A stretch of 64,000 bases of DNA, from positions 1-64,000 of the forward strand of contig JAPYWJ010000003.1 in NCBI GenBank assembly GCA_028276405.1, written 5' to 3'. The notes below the pieces were generated by a model. The model searched no databases. It saw nothing but the letters and a program-made list of their open reading frames with translations, and had not been told where the DNA came from. Position 1 is the stretch's first letter; each line of letters starts with the position of its first letter. This DNA is from Hydrogenobacter sp. GTDB lineage: Bacteria; Aquificota; Aquificia; Aquificales; Aquificaceae. Positions 44,801 through 52,608 of the stretch are shown piece by piece. Made by a program: the position numbers and the translations under genes.

Positions 44801-45352
44801 TACCTCTCCTAATTCTGCAAGAGCTTTCTGCTTTTTCTCTTCATACTCACCTATACCTGCAACCTCTTCTATGAGCTTTCTTCTTTCTACTGGTGTCATC
44901 TTTAAAAAGCGTATAACATCACCCTGTAAGACTATGTTGTAAGCGCTTTCATAAAGCCCTGTCCTTGCAAGAAAGTCCCTTAAATCTCTTTCTCTTACTA
45001 CCGTTCCATTTATACGAAAAACGCTCCTGCCTTCTTTGTCCACCTTCCTTGATAAGATGAGTTTATCCTCTTCTATGGGGAAAGTACCTTCGTTTTTGAA
45101 ATGAACCTCCACATACGCATACTGACTTGCCTCACCATCCTTTGAGTATATAAGGTAAGAGAGGTTCTTTGCCCTCAAGGTTTTGGCTGTAGCGAGCCCT
45201 AATGCAAAGGATATGGCATCACCTATGTTGGACTTTCCTGCGCCGTTTGGTCCTACTATACCTATAAAGCCGGGTCCTAAGGGTATCTCTACCCTCCCCT
45301 TCCCGTAGGACTTAAAGCCTTCTACTACCAGTTTTTCTATCCATGCGGTCAT
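41888..45352 (-). CDS. smc: Chromosome segregation ATPase SMC
   Basis: The 1154-residue protein is a full-length bacterial SMC, the motor of the condensin complex. Walker A is GPNGAGKSN at residues 34-42. Long coiled coils (about 165-500 and 640-1000) flank the hinge, which contains PFEGIRGVYGRVYELI and EGEVFEKSGVISGGH. The C-terminal head has the signature DAISGGEKTLVALAL and Walker B FYYFDEVDAHLDEV. The end is followed by hemH, overlapping by eight bases. scpA and scpB are not in the window. It begins 11 bases after the FBP aldolase/phosphatase gene. Confidence 0.97.
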   Translation of the reverse strand: MTAWIEKLVVEGFKSYGKGRVEIPLGPGFIGIVGPNGAGKSNIGDAISFALGLATAKTLRAKNLSYLIYSKDGEASQYAYVEVHFKNEGTFPIEEDKLILSRKVDKEGRSVFRINGTVVRERDLRDFLARTGLYESAYNIVLQGDVIRFLKMTPVERRKLIEEVAGIGEYEEKKQKALAELGEVELKMRELRLLIDEMEVQMERLSQEVEKLRRYRELENRLRELQIKQLVKDAKTLSQNLHNLEKAMEEKKQEISEIRESISKLESEYAQKEEELRQINAQLFPFRERLGRLSSDIEHTDGKIRELEKEKEKLQEDTLRAKEHIKNLSANLEKLLEEEAQMKELISQKEKEVIRKEEEVSFLYQTLKSKEEGLKVSIQEAHTTEEKINAIREEMDKKKEHLSKMELKLREIDIKSEKVKEEIQRLKEEEQKLKSQMGEDALKLENYERMYAEEQKSVKKKRQELEGLEEKLKTIRQEKEQVIQQKASLLTKLASTQTDSLPFEGIRGVYGRVYELIKVKNHEYIKAIESAGGARLSYVVVEDEDVAKECIQRLKETKTGRLNFIPLNKIKPPTLGPYPRRKGCVDFVVNLVEYDSKFEKAIRFVFGDTLLVADFQSAKDLGIGNYRMVTLEGEVFEKSGVISGGHTESKGDLGREFYLEQLEKLSKAEEDLKAAEEQTESIMKALRDELIQKEGVLRILEKRIKDIQESDRAGSGRLKEIEEKLKKAQDYLDLLAEEKETLAKEKKAISDEFFYLEEKLNNLIIKKQSLLEHYKESGIESLRESYEKNKKTLDKLKEEVFSLSMKIKELQSDIQNLRAEINRSMAFLDSAERTIQNTEDHIARLKEEKRKLEEGIKELERTAYELYSKKDHLEEAFTDMQAKMGRLRLQEEAKREELTRLETEYAKLEEKLQEINSKLRDLGYEGPIEEVKESYSKLKETMDMVRKEVSSLGTINFKAEDDYKEYEERHRDYKDRYEKLSQEKKAIKEMIEQIEAKKLSAFNTAFDSINEGLKRVFAELSPGGRAYMEIENPQDPFSGGINLVVKPKGKEVQYIDAISGGEKTLVALALIFAIQDYRPSPFYYFDEVDAHLDEVNARRIGELIRKRSEKAQFIVVTLREVLASYADRLIGVSIRSGVSRVFPVKNFFAEASSG

Positions 45353-45363
45353 CTTATAAAAAT

Positions 45364-46509
45364 TTAGTCTACATCGTGTTTTTCTGCTGTTTCTTCCGCA
45401 GGTTTTTTGGGAGCCTCCACCTCGTAAAACCTCTCTTCAAGCTTCTTTAGTATCTTAGGAAGTGTTGTGTACTCCATCTCTTCAGAAGGTAGTCTGTGAG
45501 GTTCAAATATGCCTTGTCTTCTGAGTATGTCTGCAATGATCTGAGCCTGTTCTCTTGCCTTGTCAAAGGCAGGGTCATCAAAAAGGTCTCTGGGTCCTAT
45601 GAGTTTACCTTCCGCAAGCTGATAACCCGCAGCTATCACCCGAGGAGGACCGTCAAACCTCGTAGGTGTCGCGTATCTGAAAGATACTGGCATAAGAGGT
45701 CCGTTGTGAGACCCTCTCATCCAACCTTCTACTATCCATGGCCTTGCAAAAGGTTCTAATATCTCACCTACCGCAGGAAAACCTGCTTGAGCCCTAACTA
45801 TCATGACAGGGTCATCTTTTCCTACATATTTACCCGCTATAAGAGAAAGCCTTTGGGTTGAAGCGGTTGCTGCTATCTCACCATCGTGATTTCTCCATAC
45901 ATTCCTCACCGCATACCTCTCTACAGCACCTATAAGAGCCAATAGTTCATAAAGCTCTGCGGGTGTTGAGAGCTTTACAGCCTTTCCTGTGTAAGTGTCA
46001 AGCACCTCAAAAGTAAACCCGTCATGCATTTTGGGGTCTATCACAAGCCCTGCACACACCATAGGGTCGGCGAACATCTCATAAAGGGGTAAGTTCCAAG
46101 CGCTGGGGGCGGTCTTATCTGCAAAGAAAATGATCACTGGCTCTGATGGCCTTTCTTCAAACTCCATCTCTGCAACTCCCGGACCCATACCTTTAACATT
46201 CCCGGAAAAAGCGGTAGACAAGATATCCTGACCTGCGCCGTAAAGCTTTAACTTCTTTGCCACCTGTGTTGCTTTCTCAAAAGCCTTCCAAGCTATACCG
46301 TGAACTATTTCGCTATCAACACCGTGAGTGTGCGTCATTACCAAAGCGGTGTCATCACCACAAACGAGTGTATCCGCATCAATAAGATGGCCCTTACTGA
46401 CCTCTTCCTTGAGAACTTCCTTCATGGTTTCTAACATATCTGGGTGTACAGAAGAGTGTCCCACATAACCCCCTACGTCCGCTTTGATCACGCTCAGTGT
46501 TATCCTCAT
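45364..46509 (-). CDS. fbp: Bifunctional fructose-1,6-bisphosphate aldolase/phosphatase
   Basis: This single enzyme condenses triose phosphates and dephosphorylates the product to fructose 6-phosphate, making gluconeogenesis unidirectional. It is typical of archaea and deep-branching thermophilic bacteria. The 381-residue protein has the N-terminal metal-site segment ITLSVIKADVGGYVGHSSVHPD, DTLVCGDDTALVMTHTHG, ERPSEPVIIFFADKTAPSAWN, and KYVGKDDPV, in which the Tyr and Lys three apart correspond to the aldolase residues described for the Thermoproteus enzyme. AAGGAGG precedes the ATG. It fits an autotroph that makes sugars from acetyl-CoA or pyruvate. Confidence 0.95.
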   Translation of the reverse strand: MRITLSVIKADVGGYVGHSSVHPDMLETMKEVLKEEVSKGHLIDADTLVCGDDTALVMTHTHGVDSEIVHGIAWKAFEKATQVAKKLKLYGAGQDILSTAFSGNVKGMGPGVAEMEFEERPSEPVIIFFADKTAPSAWNLPLYEMFADPMVCAGLVIDPKMHDGFTFEVLDTYTGKAVKLSTPAELYELLALIGAVERYAVRNVWRNHDGEIAATASTQRLSLIAGKYVGKDDPVMIVRAQAGFPAVGEILEPFARPWIVEGWMRGSHNGPLMPVSFRYATPTRFDGPPRVIAAGYQLAEGKLIGPRDLFDDPAFDKAREQAQIIADILRRQGIFEPHRLPSEEMEYTTLPKILKKLEERFYEVEAPKKPAEETAEKHDVD

Positions 46510-46569
46510 GCTTTTACCTCCTTAAGCAAGTTATAATAATTTTACCAAAACTGTTTGGGGGTGTTGGCT

Positions 46570-46959
46570 ATGATGAAGCATCTTAGAAAGAAGGCGGTTG
46601 TGCTGACTGTTGCCTCTACCTTTTTCTTGGTAAACTCAGCACCAGCCTTAGCAGGTCTTGTGGATTCCAGACACACTATTGAGGTGTCTTCCCAAAGAGA
46701 TCAGGACATGCAAAAGGTACAAAGAGCTTTGGAAAGCAAGATAGTGCAAGAGAAGCTAAAAGCCTACGGACTTAGTAAAGAAGAGGTGCAAGAGAAACTC
46801 TCCCAACTTAGCGATGACCAGATACACATGCTTGCAAAGGCTTCTGACAGAGTCCTCGCAGGCGGTGATGGTATAGGTTTAGCCATAGCTGTTGTGGTGC
46901 TTCTCATACTTGTGGTAATACTCCTTAAGCTGCTCAACAAAGAGATCATCATAAGGTGA
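46570..46959 (+). CDS. PA2779-family small membrane protein
   Basis: The 129-residue protein starts at ATG 46570 (a second ATG follows directly), with GGGGGTG upstream. It has a signal or anchor segment (AVVLTVASTFFLVNSAPALA) and a helical, charged centre with KAYGLSKEEVQEKLSQLSDDQI and AGGDGI. The C-terminal membrane helix is IAVVVLLILVVILLKLL. This is the layout of PA2779-type proteins, which occur next to PA2778-type cysteine peptidases in many Gram-negative genomes. The function of the pair is not established. It overlaps the peptidase gene by four bases. Confidence 0.8.
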   Translation: MMKHLRKKAVVLTVASTFFLVNSAPALAGLVDSRHTIEVSSQRDQDMQKVQRALESKIVQEKLKAYGLSKEEVQEKLSQLSDDQIHMLAKASDRVLAGGDGIGLAIAVVVLLILVVILLKLLNKEIIIR

Positions 46960-47474
46960 AAAGGGGGATATTGCTTTTCCTTCTCTCCCCTTTTTTATTT
47001 TCCTTCAAACTTCTTGATGTTCCTTTTGTGAAACAGAAAGACGATTACTGTGGTCCAGCGTCTCTGAGCAGTGTGCTTGAATATTATCACCTAAAGGAAA
47101 ATCAGGAGGATATAGCCAAGGCTGTATACAATCCAAAGCTCAAAGGTGCCCTAATAACTGATTTAGAAAACTATGCCAAAAGTCTCGGCTTGGAAGCTCA
47201 CACTTTTCAGGGTAATCTTGAAGATGTTAAAAGATATATAGACGAAGGTAAACCCGTTATCCTGCTTGTAGATCTTGGTTTTCTTTGGCTTAGTGTACCC
47301 CACTATATGGTAGTAATAGGTTATGACAAAAAGCATATGTATGTGCATACAGGTTATGAAAGTAAGAAAGCCTTTGATTATCAAGACCTTGATAAAAAGT
47401 GGGCAAAAATGGGTAGAGTAGGATTAGTGGTATATCCCAAAGCTCAGGTGGTTGAGCCTTCTTCATCAAGGTAA
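46956..47474 (+). CDS. PA2778-family C39-like cysteine peptidase
   Basis: The 172-residue exported protein starts with GTG 46956 inside the preceding stop. It has a short signal segment (GILLFLLSPFLFSF), then the papain-like C39 layout: the catalytic cysteine in QKDDYCGPASLSSVLEYY, EGKPVILLVDLGFLWLSVPHYMVVIGYD with the histidine in PHYMVV, and the aspartate/asparagine region after it. It lacks the tetratricopeptide tail seen in some PA2778 homologues. Pairing with PA2779 suggests processing of an envelope protein. The last 31 bases overlap convergent bpsA. Confidence 0.82.
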   Translation: MKRGILLFLLSPFLFSFKLLDVPFVKQKDDYCGPASLSSVLEYYHLKENQEDIAKAVYNPKLKGALITDLENYAKSLGLEAHTFQGNLEDVKRYIDEGKPVILLVDLGFLWLSVPHYMVVIGYDKKHMYVHTGYESKKAFDYQDLDKKWAKMGRVGLVVYPKAQVVEPSSSR

Positions 47475-48511
47475 AACACATCATCAGATATAGCTTCGTT
47501 CCACCTTTTAAAGCCAGGCAAGGCTTCTATCCTGTACCAAGAGGACCTGTACCATATATCTTTTGGCTCCCTCCTGACAGGTGCTATTTGTGCAGCTTTG
47601 GTTTCACCGTGATAGTCCCAAGTTATGTAAGCGTTAAAATCTTGAACTATATCCGTTATGGCTACGCCAAACTCAAAAGTAAGAGCTATCTGAAAGTCCC
47701 TCCACCTGAATACGGAAGAATCTCTGAGAGTGAGTCCAAAGTATCCTACCCCACCCTCTTCTTTAAGGGTTGCTATGCCTCTACCTATAAAGGCTCTAAA
47801 GGCAGGCAATGTTTCTGGAGGATCAGAAACAAAGACATCATAGCACCCCAGTATTTCTGATGGGAAGGGATTTCTAAGATCCCAAACGCGAGCTTCTGCG
47901 TTATCTATACCCATCTCTTTGAATATGGCATTATCAAAGTCTATAAGCCTTTTGTCTATGTCTATGATGAGAACGCTTTTGGCTTTCCTTGAAAGGGCTA
48001 CCGCAAGACCAGTAAGGTCATCTTCGGCTCCCAAGACAAGTATGTCCTTGTTGCGCAGGTCTCCTCTTGAGTCCATAAATAGTACTCTTGAGACGGTGGT
48101 TTCTGGAGTTACAGAACCTTGGTCGTAATCTCTTATAGCCTTAGGTCTGTCTTTAGTAAGCTGTATGAAGGTTCTGTAAAACTCAAGGTCTATGTAAAAA
48201 GGTATGCCTCTACCTTCACAAGCCTGGCAGGTATAATCCACATAGGGCTCTATACCCATCTCTTTTACAAGGTCGTACCCCTTCTGTGTGAGCCTTATGT
48301 TCTCTTCGTCATCTATAAAGGCATAACCTTCTTTTATAAGCACTTTAACTATACCAGATGCTGCAGGCACAGGCAGGTCTGACATATCCACTATCTGCCA
48401 AAAATCACCGCTCTTTAAAAGGGCAGAGAGCACTCTCTCTACATTCTTTTTGTATATCCTTACCTGACTCTCTTCTCTGGCTTTAATTGCAAGCTCTGTA
48501 AGTAAGTTCAC
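47444..48511 (-). CDS. bpsA: N4-bis(aminopropyl)spermidine synthase (branched polyamine)
   Basis: BpsA adds two aminopropyl groups to spermidine at N4, producing the branched polyamines that stabilise nucleic acids in hyperthermophiles. The 355-residue protein has an N-terminal winged-helix-like domain (residues 1-90), a zinc-type segment YTCQACEGRGIPF, and a Rossmann core with the catalytic GAEDDLTGLAVAL, LIIDIDKRLIDFDN and VFVSDPPETLPAF. GTG start with AAGGAGG at 48524-48518. The gene is a thermophily marker. Confidence 0.92.
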   Translation of the reverse strand: MNLLTELAIKAREESQVRIYKKNVERVLSALLKSGDFWQIVDMSDLPVPAASGIVKVLIKEGYAFIDDEENIRLTQKGYDLVKEMGIEPYVDYTCQACEGRGIPFYIDLEFYRTFIQLTKDRPKAIRDYDQGSVTPETTVSRVLFMDSRGDLRNKDILVLGAEDDLTGLAVALSRKAKSVLIIDIDKRLIDFDNAIFKEMGIDNAEARVWDLRNPFPSEILGCYDVFVSDPPETLPAFRAFIGRGIATLKEEGGVGYFGLTLRDSSVFRWRDFQIALTFEFGVAITDIVQDFNAYITWDYHGETKAAQIAPVRREPKDIWYRSSWYRIEALPGFKRWNEAISDDVFYLDEEGSTT

Positions 48512-48536
48512 TTGCGCCTCCTTTTGGCTTTAGTTA

Positions 48537-49136
48537 TTATACATTTGGGACATCATGTATGACTATTCTCTTGCCTGCCATACGGGAAAGTATCTCGCAA
48601 GCTACCTCTACACCAGAACCGGCACAAGATGTAAAGTGTGAGCTAAGACCTGCCAAAGTACCTACAACAAAAAGGTTAGGTAGGACTTCAAAATCTCTGT
48701 GCTTTATCATCACCCTTCCCGGCTTTGGCGATTTTGGGTTTTCCATGATCTCCAACTCAAGCCCCTTTATGCTAAATTCGTGAAAACCAGTAGCCAAAAC
48801 GAGAAAGCTTGTGCTAAAGATGTTTCCTGATGCAGTCCTCACAGTATAAAACCCATCCTTGTTGTTTATTTCTACCACTTCTTCTTGCATTACTTGCAGA
48901 CCTCCCCAGTCCTGTATCTGCTTCTTTATCTTTTTTAGAAGCTCTTTACCCAAAGTGGCATCCAGCCCCGGAACATTCTTCAGATAAGCCTTGTTAAGGT
49001 CAGAGTCACCTTTATCAAAAAGCATGTAGTTTCTGTTTTCTGCCCACTGCCAGCCTCTGCCCCTTGAAGAAACCAGAGTCAAAGCGCACGATAGCCCTGC
49101 TGCTCCACCACCTACTATAATTACATCATACATCAT
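48537..49136 (-). CDS. Short FAD-dependent oxidoreductase without NADPH domain
   Basis: The 199-residue protein has the FAD dinucleotide fold YDVIIVGGGAAGLSCALTL at the N terminus, a LVLATGFHEF motif and the C-terminal FVVGTLAGLSSHFTSCAGSG, similar to thioredoxin reductase and related enzymes. The central NADPH domain with the CxxC is missing, so it is about 110 residues shorter than thioredoxin reductase. It may use another electron donor or bind flavin only. It lies between gspN and bpsA on the same strand. The substrate is unknown. Confidence 0.75.
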   Translation of the reverse strand: MMYDVIIVGGGAAGLSCALTLVSSRGRGWQWAENRNYMLFDKGDSDLNKAYLKNVPGLDATLGKELLKKIKKQIQDWGGLQVMQEEVVEINNKDGFYTVRTASGNIFSTSFLVLATGFHEFSIKGLELEIMENPKSPKPGRVMIKHRDFEVLPNLFVVGTLAGLSSHFTSCAGSGVEVACEILSRMAGKRIVIHDVPNV

Positions 49137-49151
49137 CAGGAATTTATTATA

Positions 49152-49799
49152 TCACTTTTTCAGTTCAAGCATAGGATTTTCAAGGTTTCCGTAGATGAAA
49201 AAGCTTGTACCAACGCCCGACACGGTGCCGTTAATTTGGGATTTTAAAAGGTCTTTTCTGTTTAAGACTATCATGCCACTGCCTTTCAACATCTGCCCGA
49301 AGGCTAAGGCTTGACCTTCAAATGTCCTTCCCTTAAACACAAGAGAAAGCTCATCTACTTTCACATCTTTTGTTTTTACGCTGGAAAGCTTGGCAAAACC
49401 TTTTATACCGTCATCTATCTGTAAGTCTATGTCTTTTATGTGGAAACTTTCTAAACACTTGAAGTCTTTACCTTTTAGCTTTACGCTACCAAAAAGATCA
49501 AACCTAAGCTCCAAATATCCATCTGCACAGTAACCTTTTGCCAACAGGTATAGAAAACCTAAGGACACATCAAGTTGGTTAAAACTTATTTTTGAGCCAT
49601 CCTTTAAGAACTTTACATCACGCAAACTCAAGCTTGTGATATTTTCCTGCACGCTTCTTGCCATCATGTAAATACCTTTTGATATAAACAGTCTGTCCAA
49701 GATCAAAAGCTTAGGCAAGGTGAGAACAACAACAACTAAAGCCAGTAAGATAAAACCCAAAAGGTAAAAAGTAAAAAACTTAAGGCTGTTTTTTCTCAT
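49152..49799 (-). CDS. gspN: Type II secretion system protein N (GspN-like)
   Basis: A 215-residue inner-membrane protein with one N-terminal helix (FFTFYLLGFILLALVVVVL) and a beta-rich periplasmic part (SLSLRDVKFLKDGSKISFNQ, KIS...GSGMIVLNRKDL), as in GspN/AsmA-like proteins. It overlaps the secretin gene by 20 bases. Order C-D-N is reduced compared with the full gsp operon; the ATPase, pseudopilin and other inner-membrane genes must lie elsewhere. It is annotated mainly by neighbourhood and topology. Confidence 0.65.
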   Translation of the reverse strand: MRKNSLKFFTFYLLGFILLALVVVVLTLPKLLILDRLFISKGIYMMARSVQENITSLSLRDVKFLKDGSKISFNQLDVSLGFLYLLAKGYCADGYLELRFDLFGSVKLKGKDFKCLESFHIKDIDLQIDDGIKGFAKLSSVKTKDVKVDELSLVFKGRTFEGQALAFGQMLKGSGMIVLNRKDLLKSQINGTVSGVGTSFFIYGNLENPMLELKK

Positions 49800-51759
49800 T
49801 ATACCTCTTTTCCATGATCTTTTTCAACTCTTCTGCCATCTTTTGGTGTTCCTGAGTGATCTTAGAAAGCTCTTCGGGACTTTCTATCACATAAGGCGTG
49901 AGGAATATAAAAAGTGACACTTTGTCTTCCGTCTTTGTGTCCCTTCTAAATAGCCTACCAAATGCGGGAATGTCTTTTAACCCAGGAATACCCTGAGTAC
50001 TCTCTAAGGTTTTTGTGTTTACAAGCCCACCTATTATTACCGTCTGCCCGTTTTCTACCACCACATCAGAGTTTACCTGACGGTTAGAAGTTACAGGTAC
50101 AGCATAACTCAAAGTTCCTATCTGTGGCCTTATGTAGTCTATGATGTCCTGAAGTTTTAGCTTTATCTGTAGTCTGAGATCTTTTCCAGATACGCTGGGG
50201 ATTACGCTTAAGTCTAACCCTACCTCTTTGTAATCATAGGTTATAATGGGCTGACCGTTTATGTCAAACTTAACACCCGAAGCGTAAGGTATCACCTGAC
50301 CCACTTTTATCTCCGCAGGTTGATTGTCCAAGGTGAGGACCTTGGGATTGGACAGTATGTTAAAACCGCTACCGCTTTCTAACAGAGAGAACAGAAGCAA
50401 AAGGTCAGGAAAGAAAAGCTGAGTGCTTCCTACGGTTATACTCCTCCCTGAACTGCTAAGAACGCCCATGATAAAGTTGCCTGAAAGTATGGCATTGTAA
50501 ACATCCTGAAGACTTCCACCACCAAAGGTTGCACCACCCTGAGTGCCTATTATCTGCCACTTGACGCCTATGTCTAAAGCTTTGCTAGTACTCATTTCTA
50601 TTACGCTTGCAGCTATGAGCACTTGCTTTCTTTTTACATCCATCTTTTCTACAAGGGACTTTACCCCTTGGTATTCCTCAGGCGTTGCGTAAAGGATTAC
50701 AGAGTTGGTTCCCCTGTCAAATCCCATCCTCATACCTTCCCTTGTTTCTATGGGTATTAACTGTATCTGTGTCTGCTTTGGCTGTTCTTCTTTCTTTAGG
50801 GGAGTTTCTAAACCCCTTATCTCTGGTATTTGTGGTGGTGTATAGGTTTGGGGCATCTGCACCGTTGTAGTGGGGCTTATACCCCTAAAAAGACTTTGCA
50901 GGCTTTTGTATATTTCTTCAGCGGATATGTACTTGAGAGGTATAAGGTAAAAGCTTCTTTCTAATGTACCAACGCTCTGAGTGTCCAAAGTGTTTATGAC
51001 CTGCTTTATTATATTTTGCACACTTTCTGGACCAGCGACTATTATAGAGTTACTATCCTTGTTAAAGGTTATGAAGGTAGGAGTACCAAACTGTTGTTGA
51101 AAGGCAAGGCTTAAAGCCTGAAGGCTCTGAAATACTGTATCCGCTTTCGCTCTTTCCAACCTATAGACCTCTATCCTTAGAGACCCCTCAGAAGAGTCCA
51201 GCTGTTTAAGTATGGATTTAACCTTGTCTATATTCTTGGATATGTCTGCTACTATAAGTGTGTTAGACTGCTGATGTATAGCGCTTTTGGCAAAGGGTGA
51301 AAGAAAAGGCTGTATAGCTTGCTGTAGCTGAAGAGCTTGAACATTTTGTGCTTTGTAGAGGTATACAACCACCTCTCCAGAAGTGCCTGCCTTTTTAAGA
51401 GGGGCAAAAGACACCGCTTGTTGCAGGGGAACTATCCTGACAAAGTTTCTTTCTTCTATAACTCCATAGCCTTGCATGGACAAGGATAACACAAAAAGGT
51501 CCCAGGCTTCCTTTATACTGAGTGGCTTTGCAGAGCTTATGGTAAGGCTACCTTTCACATTGGGGTCTAAAACTATATTTTTGCCCGTAAGTTCTGACAT
51601 AAACTTGACTATCAAAGAGATATCCGCATTTTGGAAGTTCAAATAAACTTTTCCAGTCTTTCTTTGCTCCTGAGCTTGCTTTTGAATTTCTTCTGCACTC
51701 TGAGCATAAACATCTACACTGAAAAAAAGAAAGATAAGGAAAAAAATTACCCGCATCAC
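49780..51759 (-). CDS. gspD: Type II secretion secretin GspD
   Basis: GspD forms the outer-membrane ring through which folded proteins leave. The 659-residue protein has a signal peptide (residues 1-19) and an N0 domain (VYLNFQNADISLIVKFMSEL). N1-N3 repeats follow, each with a VYLYKAQNVQALQLQQAIQP-type segment. A Pro/Gln-rich loop runs at about 285-325. The secretin domain has VLTLDNQPAEIKVGQVIPY and PVTSNRQVNSDVVVENGQTV, and ends GGLVNTKTLESTQGIPGLKD. All secretin hallmarks are present. It overlaps gspC by four bases. Confidence 0.93.
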   Translation of the reverse strand: MMRVIFFLIFLFFSVDVYAQSAEEIQKQAQEQRKTGKVYLNFQNADISLIVKFMSELTGKNIVLDPNVKGSLTISSAKPLSIKEAWDLFVLSLSMQGYGVIEERNFVRIVPLQQAVSFAPLKKAGTSGEVVVYLYKAQNVQALQLQQAIQPFLSPFAKSAIHQQSNTLIVADISKNIDKVKSILKQLDSSEGSLRIEVYRLERAKADTVFQSLQALSLAFQQQFGTPTFITFNKDSNSIIVAGPESVQNIIKQVINTLDTQSVGTLERSFYLIPLKYISAEEIYKSLQSLFRGISPTTTVQMPQTYTPPQIPEIRGLETPLKKEEQPKQTQIQLIPIETREGMRMGFDRGTNSVILYATPEEYQGVKSLVEKMDVKRKQVLIAASVIEMSTSKALDIGVKWQIIGTQGGATFGGGSLQDVYNAILSGNFIMGVLSSSGRSITVGSTQLFFPDLLLLFSLLESGSGFNILSNPKVLTLDNQPAEIKVGQVIPYASGVKFDINGQPIITYDYKEVGLDLSVIPSVSGKDLRLQIKLKLQDIIDYIRPQIGTLSYAVPVTSNRQVNSDVVVENGQTVIIGGLVNTKTLESTQGIPGLKDIPAFGRLFRRDTKTEDKVSLFIFLTPYVIESPEELSKITQEHQKMAEELKKIMEKRYNEKKQP

Positions 51760-52493
51760 TCTACCCTCAAGTTAATTTCTATGGGTCTTCCTTCTCTCAT
51801 AAGGCTTACTTTAAGACTGTTTTCGTTTCTCAAAGCCTGAAGTATCCTAAAGGCATCTTCACCGCTCTTTATGTCTTGGTTGTTTATAGCAAGCAGTATA
51901 TCGCCTGCCCTTATACCAGCTTTGGAAAATACGCTCTGGGGGTCTACCCACTCAAAAAGGAAACCTCTTGTTTGACCATTTTGAATGTAAGGTACTAATC
52001 TTATCTGTCTAAACATGATGCCCGGGTCCGCGGTTACATTTTCTATTTCCCTTTTAGGGATCACCGCAGAGAAAATTTCAGCACTTGAGGGTGCTTTTGT
52101 AAACTCTAAAGTAGGTATTTTTTCTACTTGGAAACTAAAACCTAACGCCTTGGTATTTTTCCCATCACTGAGAAGTAGATAGTTTCTCTGTATGTCCAAA
52201 ACTCTGTATTCTCCTATATCATCTCCTATTCTTACCACTTTGGCTGTTCCATTCTCCTCTAAGAGAGCTAACTTTATTCCACCGCTTGCTGTAGCCAACA
52301 GACGCAAATGGCTCAAGTCTTTTGTCTGTGCGATTCTTTTTTCCTTAAAGATAAAACTCAAGTCTGGAGGTGTGTAGTTTTCTCTTTTTACTTCAGGTAC
52401 GGGAATTTTCACAGAAGGCAATAAGTAAAAGTAAAGAAACAGAACCATCAAGATCACCACATTTGATATCAATAACCAGTAAGCCCCCAGCAT
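51756..52493 (-). CDS. gspC: Type II secretion inner-membrane protein GspC
   Basis: GspC links the secretin to the inner-membrane platform. The 245-residue protein has one N-terminal helix (LLISNVVILMVLFLYFYLLP), a homology region (residues about 65-150: LRLLATASGGIKLALLEENG ... LSDGKNTKALGFSF), and a C-terminal PDZ domain (GFLFEWVDPQSVFSKAGIRAG, LLAINNQDIKSGEDAFRIL). The start lies near a two-way intergenic region shared with the iron-sulfur protein gene. A TATAAT on the minus strand at 52513-52508 may be its -10. Confidence 0.85.
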   Translation of the reverse strand: MLGAYWLLISNVVILMVLFLYFYLLPSVKIPVPEVKRENYTPPDLSFIFKEKRIAQTKDLSHLRLLATASGGIKLALLEENGTAKVVRIGDDIGEYRVLDIQRNYLLLSDGKNTKALGFSFQVEKIPTLEFTKAPSSAEIFSAVIPKREIENVTADPGIMFRQIRLVPYIQNGQTRGFLFEWVDPQSVFSKAGIRAGDILLAINNQDIKSGEDAFRILQALRNENSLKVSLMREGRPIEINLRVE

Positions 52494-52548
52494 AGCTATG
52501 TGTAAGCATTATAATACTCTTTTAGACTAAGAGGTGTGTTTGCAAGGC

Positions 52549-52577
52549 TTGACATTTGAAAATATTTTGCATATAAT
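52549..52577 (+). promoter_or_regulatory. Perfect consensus sigma-70 promoter
   Basis: TTGACA at 52549-52554 and TATAAT at 52572-52577 are both exact consensus and separated by 17 bases. Transcription would start near 52584, with AGAGGAG before ATG 52609. It is the strongest-looking promoter in the window and drives the GlpC/HdrD-like gene. Confidence 0.85.
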
Positions 52578-52608
52578 AAATAATAACAACATGTAAGAGG
52601 AGTGAGCC

